NCBI RefSeq assembly: GCF_017313225.1
Contig: NZ_JAFLNE010000001.1
Coordinates: 248,001-312,000, forward strand
Length of the DNA stretch: 64,000 nucleotides
DNA from: Allomuricauda sp. CAU 1633
Lineage (GTDB): Bacteria > Bacteroidota > Bacteroidia > Flavobacteriales > Flavobacteriaceae
Direction of reading: 5' to 3'
The notes beneath the pieces are model-generated. The model did not search any database and had not been told where the DNA came from. It was given only the letters and a program-made list of their open reading frames with translations. The translations under genes and the position numbers were made by a program. Each line of letters opens with the position of its first letter. Within the stretch, counting starts at the first letter, position 1. This document shows positions 9,356 to 18,515 of this stretch, one piece after another.

Positions 9356-9685
9356 TTATAGAAGTCCCAGCTCCAACTTCGCTTCCTCGCTCATCAGCTC
9401 TTGGGTCCATGGGGGATCAAAGGTGATTTCCACTTCAACGTCCTTAAGTTCGTCCAATGATTTTACTTTCTCCTCTACCTCTACTGGTAAACTTTCGGCA
9501 ACCGGACAATTGGGCGATGTTAAGGTCATTAGAATCTTGACATCATAATCCTCATTCACGAACACATCGTAAATCAAGCCCAATTCATAAATGTCCACAG
9601 GAATCTCCGGGTCATAAATGGTCTTGAGAACCTTTACAATCTTCTCTCCCAAGTCTTGGGTATCTATAGTGATTTCTTCGCTCAT
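9356..9685 (-). CDS. MIP18/DUF59 family Fe-S assembly protein (SufT-like)
   Basis: 109 aa with the complete MIP18 (DUF59) fold signature: KTIYDPEIPVDIYELGLIYD near the start, then MTLTSPNCPVAESLP with the conserved cysteine, and FDPPWTQELMSEEAKLELG at the end. Such proteins assist Fe-S cluster maturation or delivery. In the SUF operon, 6 nt after sufE, this is most likely the SufT-like member. Cytoplasmic. A short DUF59-only protein, without an added P-loop ATPase domain, so not an Mrp/ApbC fusion. Confidence 0.9.
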   Translation of the reverse strand: MSEEITIDTQDLGEKIVKVLKTIYDPEIPVDIYELGLIYDVFVNEDYDVKILMTLTSPNCPVAESLPVEVEEKVKSLDELKDVEVEITFDPPWTQELMSEEAKLELGLL

Positions 9686-9691
9686 TCTGTT

Positions 9692-10114
9692 CTAGTTTAA
9701 TTGTGTCTGGTAAGCCACAGCATACAATTTCAATTGCTTTACCATGCTCACCAATCCATTGGCACGGGTTGGGGACAAATGCTCTTTCAATCCAATTTCG
9801 TCAATAAAAGCTGTATCGGCATCGATGATATCCTGCGGTTTCTGATTGCTGAATGCCCGTATCAAAATGGCAATAATCCCTTTGGTGATGATGGCATCAC
9901 TATCCGAAGTGAAGACCAATTTGTCACCATCCAGTTCGGCATGTACCCAAACCTTGCTTTGGCAACCTTTAATAAGATTGTCATCAGTCTTATATTGTTC
10001 TTCGATCAAGGGAAGGGATTTGCCCAGTTCAATCATGTATTCGTAGCGCTGCATCCAGTCATCGAACATGGAGAACTCATCTATAATCTCTTCCTGTATC
10101 TCTTGTATGGTCAT
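9692..10114 (-). CDS. sufE: SufE-like cysteine desulfuration protein
   Basis: 140 aa, the usual length. SufE takes persulfide sulfur from SufS and hands it to the SufBCD scaffold. The conserved acceptor cysteine is visible in IKGCQSKVWV at about residue 51, and the SPTRANGLVSMV motif near the C-terminus is typical. It follows sufS by 72 nt and precedes the SufT-like gene by 6 nt, so it is co-transcribed. Cytoplasmic. Confidence 0.95.
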   Translation of the reverse strand: MTIQEIQEEIIDEFSMFDDWMQRYEYMIELGKSLPLIEEQYKTDDNLIKGCQSKVWVHAELDGDKLVFTSDSDAIITKGIIAILIRAFSNQKPQDIIDADTAFIDEIGLKEHLSPTRANGLVSMVKQLKLYAVAYQTQLN

Positions 10115-10186
10115 GCGTCAGGTTTCTTCAAAAGTACAACTCGTGCAGATGCGTATCAAGTCTTTAAGACAAAGATAACGAATCGG

Positions 10187-11413
10187 CTATTCCAACATGC
10201 TTTTGGCCCGTTTTACCCCTTCCACCAGCTTATCCACTTCTTCCTTGGTGTTATAAAAGCTGAAACTAGCCCGAACGGTACCTGGAATTTTATAAAAATC
10301 CATGATGGGTTGTGCACAATGGTGTCCAGTCCGAACGGCAATCCCCAATTTGTCCAAAATGGTGCCAATATCATACGGATGAATACCTTCGATATTAAAA
10401 GAAATCACGGAGGTTTTGCGTTTGGCTGTACCATAAATCCTTAGACCATCAATACTCAAGAGTTTCTGGGTCGCATACTCTACGAGCTCGTCCTCATAAT
10501 GGGTAAGGGCTTCAAACCCAATATTGTTCAAGTAATCCAACGCGGCGCCAAAAGCAATTCCTCCGCAGATGTTCGGCGTACCAGCTTCAAACTTATGGGG
10601 CAAATCGGCATAGGTGGTCTTTTCAAAGGTAACCTCTGCAATCATTTCACCTCCACCTTGGTAGGGCGGCAATTTTTTGAGCCACTCTTCTTTTCCGTAC
10701 AACATACCCACTCCTGTTGGTCCACACATTTTATGGGCCGAAACCACATAAAAGTCAACATCCAACGCTTGTAAATTGGGTTTGATATGGGCCGCTGCTT
10801 GCGCGCCGTCAATCAAAACCGCCGCACCCACTTTGTGGGCAGCCTCTATAATTTCTTCAATCGGATTGATGGTTCCCAAAGCGTTTGAAACATGGTTGCA
10901 GAACACCAACTTGGTTCTTTCGGACAACAACTTGTGATATTCCTCCATAATCAGTTCACCCTCCAAATTCATCGGAATGACTTTCAGGGTCGCTCCGGTG
11001 CGCTCGCATAGCATTTGCCACGGCACAATATTGGAATGGTGTTCCATAGCAGATACTACGACCTCATCCCCTTTCTTTAAAAAAGAGGTGAATCCCGTGG
11101 CCACCAAATTGATGCCATGGGTTGTACCCGAAGTAAAAATCACCTCTTGTGATTTTGCAATGTTGAAATGCTCCTGAATTTTCTTTCGGGCGATTTCATA
11201 GGCATCGGTAGCTTCTTGCGAAAGGCTATGCACCCCGCGATGGATATTGGCATTGTAACCTTGATAATAGTCCACAATCACATCTATGACCTGTTGCGGT
11301 GTTTGTGATGTTGCGGCATTGTCCAGATACACCAAAGGTTGTCCATTGACCTTTCGGTTGAGGATGGGAAAATCCTTTCGGATTGTGGCGATATCGAGCG
11401 TAGTTTGTATCAT
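10187..11413 (-). CDS. sufS: Cysteine desulfurase SufS
   Basis: 408 aa. A PLP-dependent class V aminotransferase-fold enzyme that takes sulfur from L-cysteine, giving alanine and an enzyme persulfide. Visible: YLDNAATSQTP near the N-terminus, the PLP lysine in SAHKMCGPTG, the HHSNIVPWQ segment, and the persulfide cysteine in RTGHHCAQP near the C-terminus. Group II (SufS/CsdA) type by sequence. It lies between sufD (26 nt upstream) and sufE, consistent with the SufS-SufE sulfur relay. Confidence 0.97.
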   Translation of the reverse strand: MIQTTLDIATIRKDFPILNRKVNGQPLVYLDNAATSQTPQQVIDVIVDYYQGYNANIHRGVHSLSQEATDAYEIARKKIQEHFNIAKSQEVIFTSGTTHGINLVATGFTSFLKKGDEVVVSAMEHHSNIVPWQMLCERTGATLKVIPMNLEGELIMEEYHKLLSERTKLVFCNHVSNALGTINPIEEIIEAAHKVGAAVLIDGAQAAAHIKPNLQALDVDFYVVSAHKMCGPTGVGMLYGKEEWLKKLPPYQGGGEMIAEVTFEKTTYADLPHKFEAGTPNICGGIAFGAALDYLNNIGFEALTHYEDELVEYATQKLLSIDGLRIYGTAKRKTSVISFNIEGIHPYDIGTILDKLGIAVRTGHHCAQPIMDFYKIPGTVRASFSFYNTKEEVDKLVEGVKRAKSMLE

Positions 11414-11439
11414 GAGTTTCCCGTTATGGGTGGTACTGA

Positions 11440-12756
11440 TTAAAGCTCAAATCCAACACGAACGCCAAGCTTGTTGGCAATAATCTTGTTGATCCGAACC
11501 TTCAACTCAGGAATTCGAACGCTTTCCAACACGTTGTTGGCAAAAGCATACATCAACAAAGCTGTGGCCTCTTTTTTGGGAATTCCCCTTGATCTTAGGT
11601 AGAACAAAGCTTCTTCGTCCAACTGGCCAATGGTACATCCGTGGGAGCATTTTACGTCGTCCGCAAAAATCTCCAATTGGGGTTTTGAGTTGATGGTGGC
11701 CTTGTCACTAATCAAAATGTTGTTATTCTGCTGAAAGGCATCCGTTTTTTGTGCAATCTTGTCTACAACGATTTTCCCATTGAAGACGCCAGTAGAGCGT
11801 TCCCCAAAAATTCCTTTATAGTCCTGATGGCTCTCGCAGTTGGGTTGCGCATGGTGCACCAACGTATGGTGGTCCACATGCTGCTTTTCACCCAAAATGG
11901 TAACACCTTTTAGGGTAGAATCAATGCGTTCCCCATCTTGATAGAAGTTCAGGTTGTTACGGGTCAATTTTCCACCAAAGGAAAAGGTATGCACTCGAAC
12001 CACACTGCTATCTTTCTGGGAAATGTAAGTGTTGTCCACCAACGAAGCGCTGTCATTGTCATTCTGTACTTTGTAGTAATCCACAATGGCATCCTTGCCT
12101 GCAAAAATTTCAGTCACCGAATTAGTGAACACTTCATTGTCCGTTAGACTTTGATGACGCTCTATAATCTGCACTTCGGCATTTTGCTCTGCAACAATCA
12201 AGTTACGTGGCTGAAGCATCAAAGCTGCCTCATTGCCCGTGGCCAAATGCAGGATTTGGATGGGCTTTTTAGGCATTTTATTCTTTGGGATGTAGATATA
12301 GGCACCTTCCCTACAAAAAGCGGTGTTCAAGGTAGTCAATGACTCATCTTTAGAAGCCGCTTTGTTGAAATACACATCGATTACCGGACGGAACATCGGC
12401 TTGCTGAAAGCGGAGCTCATCAGGCAAACATCCACCCCATCATGGGTGGTTTCCGAGAGGTACGAACTGTAGACCCCATCTACAAAAACAATCTTGTAGG
12501 TGTCTATCTCGTGCAAAAAGTATTTCTTAATATCCTTGTAATCCAAAGTGTTTTCCTGCTTCGGAAAAATACTAAAGTCCACCTTTTGCAAGCTGTTCAG
12601 TGAGGTATATTTCCAAGCTTCTTCCTTTTTGGAAGGAAATCCCTTTTCCTCAAAGTTCTTGATGGCCTCCGAGCGAACTTCATGGACAGGGTGTTCCAAG
12701 TCCAAGGTGTTTTCAAAAGCCAAAAAAGATGAGAGCAATTTATCTTTTAAATCCAT
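11440..12756 (-). CDS. sufD: Fe-S cluster assembly protein SufD
   Basis: 438 aa. SufD pairs with SufB and two SufC subunits to form the SufBC2D scaffold. The C-terminal beta-helix core shows the family segment DDVKCSHGCTIGQLDEEALFYLRSRGI in pieces: the CSHGCT motif with the conserved histidine and cysteines, then the LRSRGIP end. The ATG at 12756 is preceded by a heptamer tandem array rather than an ordinary leader. SufC lies 74 nt upstream. Identification is firm; it differs from SufB by its shorter length and missing SufB N-terminal region. Confidence 0.96.
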   Translation of the reverse strand: MDLKDKLLSSFLAFENTLDLEHPVHEVRSEAIKNFEEKGFPSKKEEAWKYTSLNSLQKVDFSIFPKQENTLDYKDIKKYFLHEIDTYKIVFVDGVYSSYLSETTHDGVDVCLMSSAFSKPMFRPVIDVYFNKAASKDESLTTLNTAFCREGAYIYIPKNKMPKKPIQILHLATGNEAALMLQPRNLIVAEQNAEVQIIERHQSLTDNEVFTNSVTEIFAGKDAIVDYYKVQNDNDSASLVDNTYISQKDSSVVRVHTFSFGGKLTRNNLNFYQDGERIDSTLKGVTILGEKQHVDHHTLVHHAQPNCESHQDYKGIFGERSTGVFNGKIVVDKIAQKTDAFQQNNNILISDKATINSKPQLEIFADDVKCSHGCTIGQLDEEALFYLRSRGIPKKEATALLMYAFANNVLESVRIPELKVRINKIIANKLGVRVGFEL

Positions 12757-12764
12757 TTCTTATT

Positions 12765-12799
12765 CAGTTCTCAGTTCTCAGTTCTCAGTTCTCAGTACT
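12765..12799. repeat. Heptanucleotide tandem array in the sufC-sufD spacer
   Basis: Five copies of CAGTTCT on the + strand (the last has one change), that is AGAACTG on the coding strand, ending 8 nt before the sufD ATG. The array occupies the ribosome-binding region, so copy number could alter sufD translation. Confidence 0.85.
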
Positions 12800-12830
12800 C
12801 CGAAATCTGATGTCTGAAATCATATCTCTT

Positions 12831-13583
12831 TTAAACCGTCGCTTCCTGCTTCAACCAGTCGTATCCTTTTTCCTCCAATTCCAAAGCAAGTTCCTTGGTG
12901 CCGGATTTCACGATTTTACCATCATGCAATACGTGCACGTAATCTGGAACGATGTATTCCAACAAACGCTGGTAGTGGGTAATCACAATTATCGCATTGT
13001 CCTTGCTACGCAACTTGTTCACCCCATTGGCCACAATACGCAAGGCGTCAATATCCAATCCAGAATCGGTTTCATCCAAAATGGCCAATTTGGGTTCCAT
13101 CATGGCCATTTGGAAGATTTCGTTTCGCTTTTTCTCCCCACCAGAGAATCCTTCATTCAAGGAACGGGACAAAAACTTGCGGTCGATTTCCAACAATTGG
13201 GATTTCTCACGAATCAATTTCAACATTTCATTGGCGGGCATATCTTCCATGCCACGCGCCTTTCTGGATTCGTTAATCGCCGTTTTGATAAAGTTGGTCA
13301 CCGTTACTCCTGGGATTTCCACGGGATACTGGAACGATAAAAAGATGCCCTGATGCGCTCTTTCCTCTGGTGACAATTCTTCCAAATCCTCACCTTCCAG
13401 GGAAATGTTTCCTTTTTTGATCTCGAATTCCTCTTTTCCAGCAATCACGGAAGCCAACGTACTCTTTCCGGAACCGTTGGGTCCCATGATGGCGTGTACC
13501 TCTCCGGCATTTACCTCAAGGTTGATGCCCTTCAGGATTTTTTTATCGTCTATACTGGCGTGTAAATTTTTGATTTCTAACAT
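12831..13583 (-). CDS. sufC: Fe-S assembly ATPase SufC
   Basis: 250 aa ABC-type ATPase of the SufBC2D complex. Walker A GPNGSGKST begins at residue 34, the signature is GFSGGEKKRNE (typical SufC ending instead of LSGGQ), Walker B is LAILDETDSGLD, and the H-loop is IVITHYQRLLEY. ATP hydrolysis drives the scaffold changes needed for cluster building. No membrane domain; cytoplasmic. It follows the small unknown gene by 31 nt. Confidence 0.97.
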   Translation of the reverse strand: MLEIKNLHASIDDKKILKGINLEVNAGEVHAIMGPNGSGKSTLASVIAGKEEFEIKKGNISLEGEDLEELSPEERAHQGIFLSFQYPVEIPGVTVTNFIKTAINESRKARGMEDMPANEMLKLIREKSQLLEIDRKFLSRSLNEGFSGGEKKRNEIFQMAMMEPKLAILDETDSGLDIDALRIVANGVNKLRSKDNAIIVITHYQRLLEYIVPDYVHVLHDGKIVKSGTKELALELEEKGYDWLKQEATV

Positions 13584-13614
13584 CTGTTCTTCTTCAAATT
13601 GTGTTTTGACAATC

Positions 13615-13884
13615 TTATTTAATTGATTTTACTTTAGAGTAACCATCATAAAGCGATAGTCTATCCTCATAAATATCTCCATTTTCAAACTTAATGATTG
13701 TTCTTTGGGCAATGATTTCACCTTCATAGAAAAAGCTTTCAGTTTTCCAATAACCATTTTTAATTGTTCTAAAAATGTCGTTCCCCTTCTTGACCTTAAT
13801 TTCTCCTGTGGTTTCGGTAGTTGTCTTTGTAACTATTCCTTTATCTGCTAAAGAATTAAGTTTCAGATAATCTTTATCCTCCAT
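13615..13884 (-). CDS. Small unknown protein inserted between sufB and sufC
   Basis: 89 aa from the ATG at 13884; a GTG two codons earlier is an alternative. No family recognised. It is lysine- and glutamate-rich, with alternating beta-type segments (TTTETTGEIKVKKG, RTIIKFENGDIYEDRLSLYD) and no signal peptide, membrane segment or cysteine. It lies 12 nt after sufB and 31 nt before sufC in the same direction, so it should be in the SUF transcript. sufB and sufC are usually adjacent, so this is probably a recent insertion. An unrelated cargo gene is as likely as a SUF accessory factor. Confidence 0.7.
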   Translation of the reverse strand: MEDKDYLKLNSLADKGIVTKTTTETTGEIKVKKGNDIFRTIKNGYWKTESFFYEGEIIAQRTIIKFENGDIYEDRLSLYDGYSKVKSIK

Positions 13885-13896
13885 TATCACCGTGTT

Positions 13897-15342
13897 TTAT
13901 CCGACAGAACCTTCAAGGCTGATTTCCAATAATTTTTGGGCTTCCACAGCAAACTCCATGGGAAGCTTGTTCAACACTTCCTTGCTAAAACCATTCACAA
14001 TCAAGGCGATGGCTTTTTCGGTATCGATACCCCGTTGGTTACAGTAAAAAATTTGGTCCTCACCTATTTTACTGGTGGTAGCCTCATGTTCTATTTGAGC
14101 CGTTTTATTTTTTACCTCTATGTATGGAAAAGTGTGTGCCCCGCATTCATTTCCCATCAACAAAGAATCGCACTGTGAAAAGTTCCGTGCATTTTCCGCT
14201 CTACTATTCACTTGCACCAATCCACGATAACTGTTTTGGGATTTACCCGCAGAAATACCTTTGGAAATGATGGTACTTCGGGTGTTTTTGCCCAAGTGAA
14301 TCATCTTGGTACCCGTATCAGCTTGTTGAAAATTATTGGTTACGGCGATGGAATAAAATTCTCCGATGGAGTTGTCCCCTTTCAAAATACAAGAAGGGTA
14401 TTTCCAAGTGACGGCCGAGCCCGTTTCCACCTGTGTCCAAGAAATTTTTGCGTTCTTTTCGCAAAGACCACGCTTGGTCACAAAGTTGAACACCCCTCCT
14501 TTGCCCTCCTTATTGCCAGGGAACCAGTTCTGTACGGTGGAATATTTTATTTCAGCATTATCCAAAGCGATGAGTTCCACCACGGCGGCATGCAATTGGT
14601 TTTCATCGCGCGTAGGTGCGGTGCAGCCTTCCAAATAGCTTACGTAGCTACCTTCCTCCGCAATGACCAAGGTTCGTTCAAACTGTCCTGTTCCCGCCTG
14701 ATTGATTCGGAAATAGGTGGATAATTCCATGGGACATCTCACCCCTTTTGGAATATAGCAGAAAGACCCATCCGAAAATACGGCTGAATTCAGCGCTGCA
14801 TAAAAATTATCTTTTTGGGGAACTACTGAACCAATGTATTTTTTTACCAACTCTGGATGCTCTTGAATGGCTTCTGAAATGGAACAGAAAATAATCCCTT
14901 TTTCAGCCAAGGTCTTTTTGAAGGTTGTGGCCACTGAAACGGAATCCATCACAATGTCTACGGCAACCCCTGCCAATTTCTTTTGCTCATCCACAGAGAT
15001 GCCCAATTTTTTGAAGGTGTCCAGCAATTCTGGGTCTACTTCATCCAAACTGTTGTATTTGGGTTTTTTGTTAGGTGCGGAGTAATAGGAAATATCCTGA
15101 AAATCGGGCTTCTTATACTTCACGTTGGCCCATTCTGGTTCTTCCATTTGCTGCCAAGCCCGAAACGCCTCCAAACGCCATTCCGTCATCCACTCCGGCT
15201 CTTCCTTCTTTTTGGAGATGGCAATAACGATGTCCTCGTTCAGTCCTTTGGGCAGGGTGTCCGATTCTATATCTGTGTAGAAACCATATTCGTATTCTTT
15301 GGTTTCAAGTTCTTTTTTTAATTCTTCTTCTGTATACGCCAT
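13897..15342 (-). CDS. sufB: Fe-S cluster assembly protein SufB
   Basis: 481 aa, full length. SufB is the scaffold subunit on which the nascent Fe-S cluster forms. Recognisable segments: [15 protein letters not shown] at the N-terminus, [21 protein letters not shown] in the centre, [11 protein letters not shown], and [20 protein letters not shown] with the conserved cysteine, then [13 protein letters not shown] near the end. It follows sufA by 44 nt. Confidence 0.97.
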   Translation of the reverse strand: MAYTEEELKKELETKEYEYGFYTDIESDTLPKGLNEDIVIAISKKKEEPEWMTEWRLEAFRAWQQMEEPEWANVKYKKPDFQDISYYSAPNKKPKYNSLDEVDPELLDTFKKLGISVDEQKKLAGVAVDIVMDSVSVATTFKKTLAEKGIIFCSISEAIQEHPELVKKYIGSVVPQKDNFYAALNSAVFSDGSFCYIPKGVRCPMELSTYFRINQAGTGQFERTLVIAEEGSYVSYLEGCTAPTRDENQLHAAVVELIALDNAEIKYSTVQNWFPGNKEGKGGVFNFVTKRGLCEKNAKISWTQVETGSAVTWKYPSCILKGDNSIGEFYSIAVTNNFQQADTGTKMIHLGKNTRSTIISKGISAGKSQNSYRGLVQVNSRAENARNFSQCDSLLMGNECGAHTFPYIEVKNKTAQIEHEATTSKIGEDQIFYCNQRGIDTEKAIALIVNGFSKEVLNKLPMEFAVEAQKLLEISLEGSVG

Positions 15343-15386
15343 GTTCTGTCAATAAGTCAATTGGCAATGACCAATTATCAATTCAT

Positions 15387-15716
15387 TTATAAAGAAAAAC
15401 TCTCCCCACAACCGCAAGTGCGTTGCGCATTGGGATTGTTAAAGACAAAGCCTTTTCCGTTCAATCCTCCTGAATATTCCAATGTAGTGCCCACGAGGTA
15501 TAAAAAGCTCTTTTTATCTACGATGATGCGCACGGCATTATCTTCAAAAACCTTATCTGAATCAGCAGCTGTTTTATCAAATTTCAATTCATAGGACAAA
15601 CCGCTGCACCCTCCACTTTTTACACCTACACGCACAAAATCGGTGCTGGCATCAAAACCCTCCTCGGTCATGAGCGACACCACTTTCTGCTTAGCTGTTT
15701 CTGAAACTTTAATCAT
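15387..15716 (-). CDS. sufA: HesB/IscA-type Fe-S carrier SufA
   Basis: 109 aa A-type carrier. The three conserved cysteines are present: GGCSG in the middle, and the C-terminal pair in CGCGESF. Such proteins receive clusters from the scaffold and pass them to target enzymes. It is the first gene of the SUF operon (sufA-sufB-unknown-sufC-sufD-sufS-sufE-SufT-like-DUF2480). It could equally be named erpA or iscA by sequence; position supports sufA. Confidence 0.93.
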   Translation of the reverse strand: MIKVSETAKQKVVSLMTEEGFDASTDFVRVGVKSGGCSGLSYELKFDKTAADSDKVFEDNAVRIIVDKKSFLYLVGTTLEYSGGLNGKGFVFNNPNAQRTCGCGESFSL

Positions 15717-15744
15717 CTTAACTGGATTTGTTCTAAATAGCCCA

Positions 15745-15752
15745 CAAATATA
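15745..15752 (-). promoter_or_regulatory. Candidate -7 box of the SUF operon
   Basis: TATATTTG on the minus strand matches TAnnTTTG, 28 nt upstream of the sufA ATG. The -33 TTG is not obvious at about 20 nt, so confidence is low. No other promoter candidate was seen ahead of sufA. Confidence 0.35.
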
Positions 15753-15833
15753 CTGTATCTGTAGGGTTTTACCATGAATCCTAACATTATAATAACGAAT
15801 ATGTTCATAGGGGTTTTCTATGGAACAAAACGG

Positions 15834-17177
15834 CTATTTGAGTTTAATGACCACGAGGTCGGTCATTCCTTTGGGGTCAATGCTTGAAAAGTCGCTGCTA
15901 GCCGCTTCTCCGACCAATACAATACTGCCATCTGTGTTATAAACAACATCAAAACCAAAGTCCAAACCAGAGCCCCCGAAGGTTTTTTGATAGGTTAAAT
16001 TTCCTTCGCTATCCGTTTTGATAAACCACAGGTCATTCTCACCTTGATTCTCATTGGCATCACCATCCGTGCTTTTGGAATTTCCAGCAATTACAAAACC
16101 TCCATCTGGGGAGACATCCAGTCCTTTGGCATCATCAAATTTGGTTCCTCCAAAGGTTTTTTCCCATAACAAATTTCCATCGTCATCAATTTTAATGAGC
16201 CACACATCAGACTCACCGTGATTTCTGGAAATATCGGTGTCGGTGCTGAAGGTGTGTCCCAAAACAGCATAAGCGCCATCCGGAGTTTTTTTGATGTCAT
16301 ACGAAACCTCAATCCCCGTTCCGCCAAAAGATTTTTCCCATATCATTCCCCCATTGGCATCAACCTTGACCACCCAAAAATCATAACTGCCCTTAGTGTT
16401 TGAAATATCAAAATCATCACTTTCCGAAAAGCCGCCCATTACAAATCCGCCATCATCTGCCTGTACCACCGCATGGGCACGATCGTTGTTGGTTCCGCCA
16501 AAATAACGACGCCATTCCAGATTGCCATTCGCATCGAGTTTAGTGCCCCAAAATTCCCCCACTCCGTGTCTGGTGAGCGAGCTTATTCCTTTTCCAAAAT
16601 TCCCTTCGCCGTTAGAAAGGGTGACATCCAAGAACCCGGCAAAAAAGAAACCACCATCCGAGGCCTGAACCACATCATAGGAATGATCATGTCCAGCAAA
16701 TCCAAAGCTCTGTTCCCACAAAATATTGCCTGATGTATCCAGACGAAGAATCCAATTATCATGAAAACCTTCATTGTTGCTTCCATCTCCATCATCACTC
16801 ATGGCATACCCCACTAAGGCATAGCCCCCATCTGTAGTTTGAATCACAGACTGTCCCAAATCCTCCTTGCTGCCACCATAGGTTTTATTCCATTCCATAT
16901 TGCCATCGGTATCCAATTTTAGCAGCCAATAGTCACTAACAGGCATGATCTTATCTGAGATATCCCCATCTGTGCTGTTGGTGTACCCCAAAATGGCATA
17001 ACCTCCATCCATAGTTTGAATCACAGACTGGCCAGCTTCCTCGCCAGAACCACCAAAACTTTTCACCCACTCCACTTCACCTAAAAATGGGTCTTCGATT
17101 TCTGGTGCTGGAGAAGTGTCGTCATTTGAACAAGACAAAAGGCAAATCAATAAAAAGACAGATATATATCTTCCCAT
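15834..17177 (-). CDS. Lipoprotein of seven FGG/DGG repeats (predicted beta-propeller)
   Basis: 447 aa with lipobox LLSC (Cys16). The rest is seven tandem repeats of about 55-65 residues. The pattern is WxKSFGG, a helical or turn stretch, VIQTxDGGYAxxGYT, STDGDIS, DxWLLKLDxDGN. Variants occur: repeat 3 has FGFAG and a longer loop, and the last repeat ends the protein at VVIKLK. Seven repeats suit a seven-bladed propeller. The DGD and DxDGN motifs could bind calcium (inference). It starts 3 nt after the next lipoprotein ends, so the two form an operon with this gene second. Confidence 0.8.
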   Translation of the reverse strand: MGRYISVFLLICLLSCSNDDTSPAPEIEDPFLGEVEWVKSFGGSGEEAGQSVIQTMDGGYAILGYTNSTDGDISDKIMPVSDYWLLKLDTDGNMEWNKTYGGSKEDLGQSVIQTTDGGYALVGYAMSDDGDGSNNEGFHDNWILRLDTSGNILWEQSFGFAGHDHSYDVVQASDGGFFFAGFLDVTLSNGEGNFGKGISSLTRHGVGEFWGTKLDANGNLEWRRYFGGTNNDRAHAVVQADDGGFVMGGFSESDDFDISNTKGSYDFWVVKVDANGGMIWEKSFGGTGIEVSYDIKKTPDGAYAVLGHTFSTDTDISRNHGESDVWLIKIDDDGNLLWEKTFGGTKFDDAKGLDVSPDGGFVIAGNSKSTDGDANENQGENDLWFIKTDSEGNLTYQKTFGGSGLDFGFDVVYNTDGSIVLVGEAASSDFSSIDPKGMTDLVVIKLK

Positions 17178-17180
17178 AGC

Positions 17181-18446
17181 TTAGTTGGACTTTTGAATCA
17201 CATACAATCCTGCTTCCGTATCGTTGACAATAATCTTGCCACTATCAAAATAGGGATAGACACTCCAAACCCCATCAAATCCCGGAATGTTGTTGGAAGG
17301 ATGGGTGTCAAAAAATCCGGTTTCGGTAATTGTTTCTGAATCAATGCCGGATATGTCCAAAACCCGTATCCCTGCGGAATAATTGGCCAAGAAAAATTCA
17401 TCTCCTTTTACATAGCCATTATGGTCGGTTGCCGAGGTTGGTCCTGTATATGTAGTATGCAACATAGGATTGTCCAAATCGGTCATGTCGAAAATCAGGG
17501 TTCTGGAATCAAAACCAAAATTGATTTCATCGGTTTCATCCCCCAAAATGTAATAGCGGTGATCATCGGTAAACCACCCCTGATGGGTATATCCCCGATT
17601 GGAGTAGCCCAGTGTCCCTATTTCTGTAGGGTTGGTTTTGTCGGTTATATCGGCAATGGCGATCTGTGTTTCATTGGCTCCGATAAAAATTTCCCGTCCT
17701 GTGTAATCCGTATCAGGACCGTTATAGGTAATTACCTGGGCATCATGGGTATACCCGTTTGCGCCATAGCCTCCAACCCTAATAGGGCTGGTTGGATTTT
17801 GAATATTGATAAAATGCACCCCACCATTAAAATCGTCGTTTCGGGCCGTTCCCACGGGATAGGCAAAACCCATTTCTTCATTGATTACAATGTTATGTGC
17901 ATTTCCAATTCCAGTGTATCGGGCATCGGCCACAAAGAGTTCTGGTGGATTGGCAACATCCCGAAGTTTCTTTAAATCGAAAACTTGCATGCCGTGATTT
18001 GTGGCCTCGGACACTATAAAAGCGTGGTCATTATAGATTTTGATGTCCCGCCAAATACTGGATTCGGTAGCTGTGGGGAGTTTCCCCAAATAGACAGGAT
18101 TCTCGGTATCGGTAATGTCCACAAAGGCAGTACCATTATCCAAACCTACCAAGGCATATTCGTTGCCTGTGGAAGGGTCTGTCCAGCCCCAAATATCGTT
18201 TGCGGCATTTGCGTTGAACGCATCGAGACGCATCTGAAAAAGTAAATCATATCCTTGGCAGGGATAAACCGTGGCCACTCCAGCTTCGCATGGGGTAAAT
18301 CCTATAAAAACTGCTCCATCCCCAATATCTGGGCCCTCATTTTCCATTCCCGACCCACCACCTTCGGGATCATTAGGACTGTCATCACTTGAACATCCCG
18401 CTAAAAACAAAATAGCAAAAAGGGGCAATAACACTTTTATTCCCAT
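17181..18446 (-). CDS. LVIVD-repeat / choice-of-anchor B family lipoprotein
   Basis: 421 aa with lipobox LAGC (Cys18). Repeats of the pattern AFVDITDTENPVYLG, GVHFINIQNPTSPIRVG, IAIADITDKTNPTEIG and LIFDMTDLDNP are the LVIVD type, which builds a propeller. SSIWRDIKIYNDHAFIVSE and DHNGYVKGDEFFLANYSAG match the choice-of-anchor B family. Probable cell-surface or outer-membrane lipoprotein; ligand unknown. It is the first gene of a two-gene operon with the seven-repeat lipoprotein and diverges from thiL. Confidence 0.83.
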   Translation of the reverse strand: MGIKVLLPLFAILFLAGCSSDDSPNDPEGGGSGMENEGPDIGDGAVFIGFTPCEAGVATVYPCQGYDLLFQMRLDAFNANAANDIWGWTDPSTGNEYALVGLDNGTAFVDITDTENPVYLGKLPTATESSIWRDIKIYNDHAFIVSEATNHGMQVFDLKKLRDVANPPELFVADARYTGIGNAHNIVINEEMGFAYPVGTARNDDFNGGVHFINIQNPTSPIRVGGYGANGYTHDAQVITYNGPDTDYTGREIFIGANETQIAIADITDKTNPTEIGTLGYSNRGYTHQGWFTDDHRYYILGDETDEINFGFDSRTLIFDMTDLDNPMLHTTYTGPTSATDHNGYVKGDEFFLANYSAGIRVLDISGIDSETITETGFFDTHPSNNIPGFDGVWSVYPYFDSGKIIVNDTEAGLYVIQKSN

Positions 18447-18515
18447 GGCATAGCAATTTTACGTTTGTTTTCTTTTAAAGATACAATTTAAAATTATCCT
18501 GTTTACTTTTGCCCA

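Noticed and set aside
12765..12799. CRISPR-like array
   Set aside because: Units are 7 bp with no spacers and no cas genes are present.
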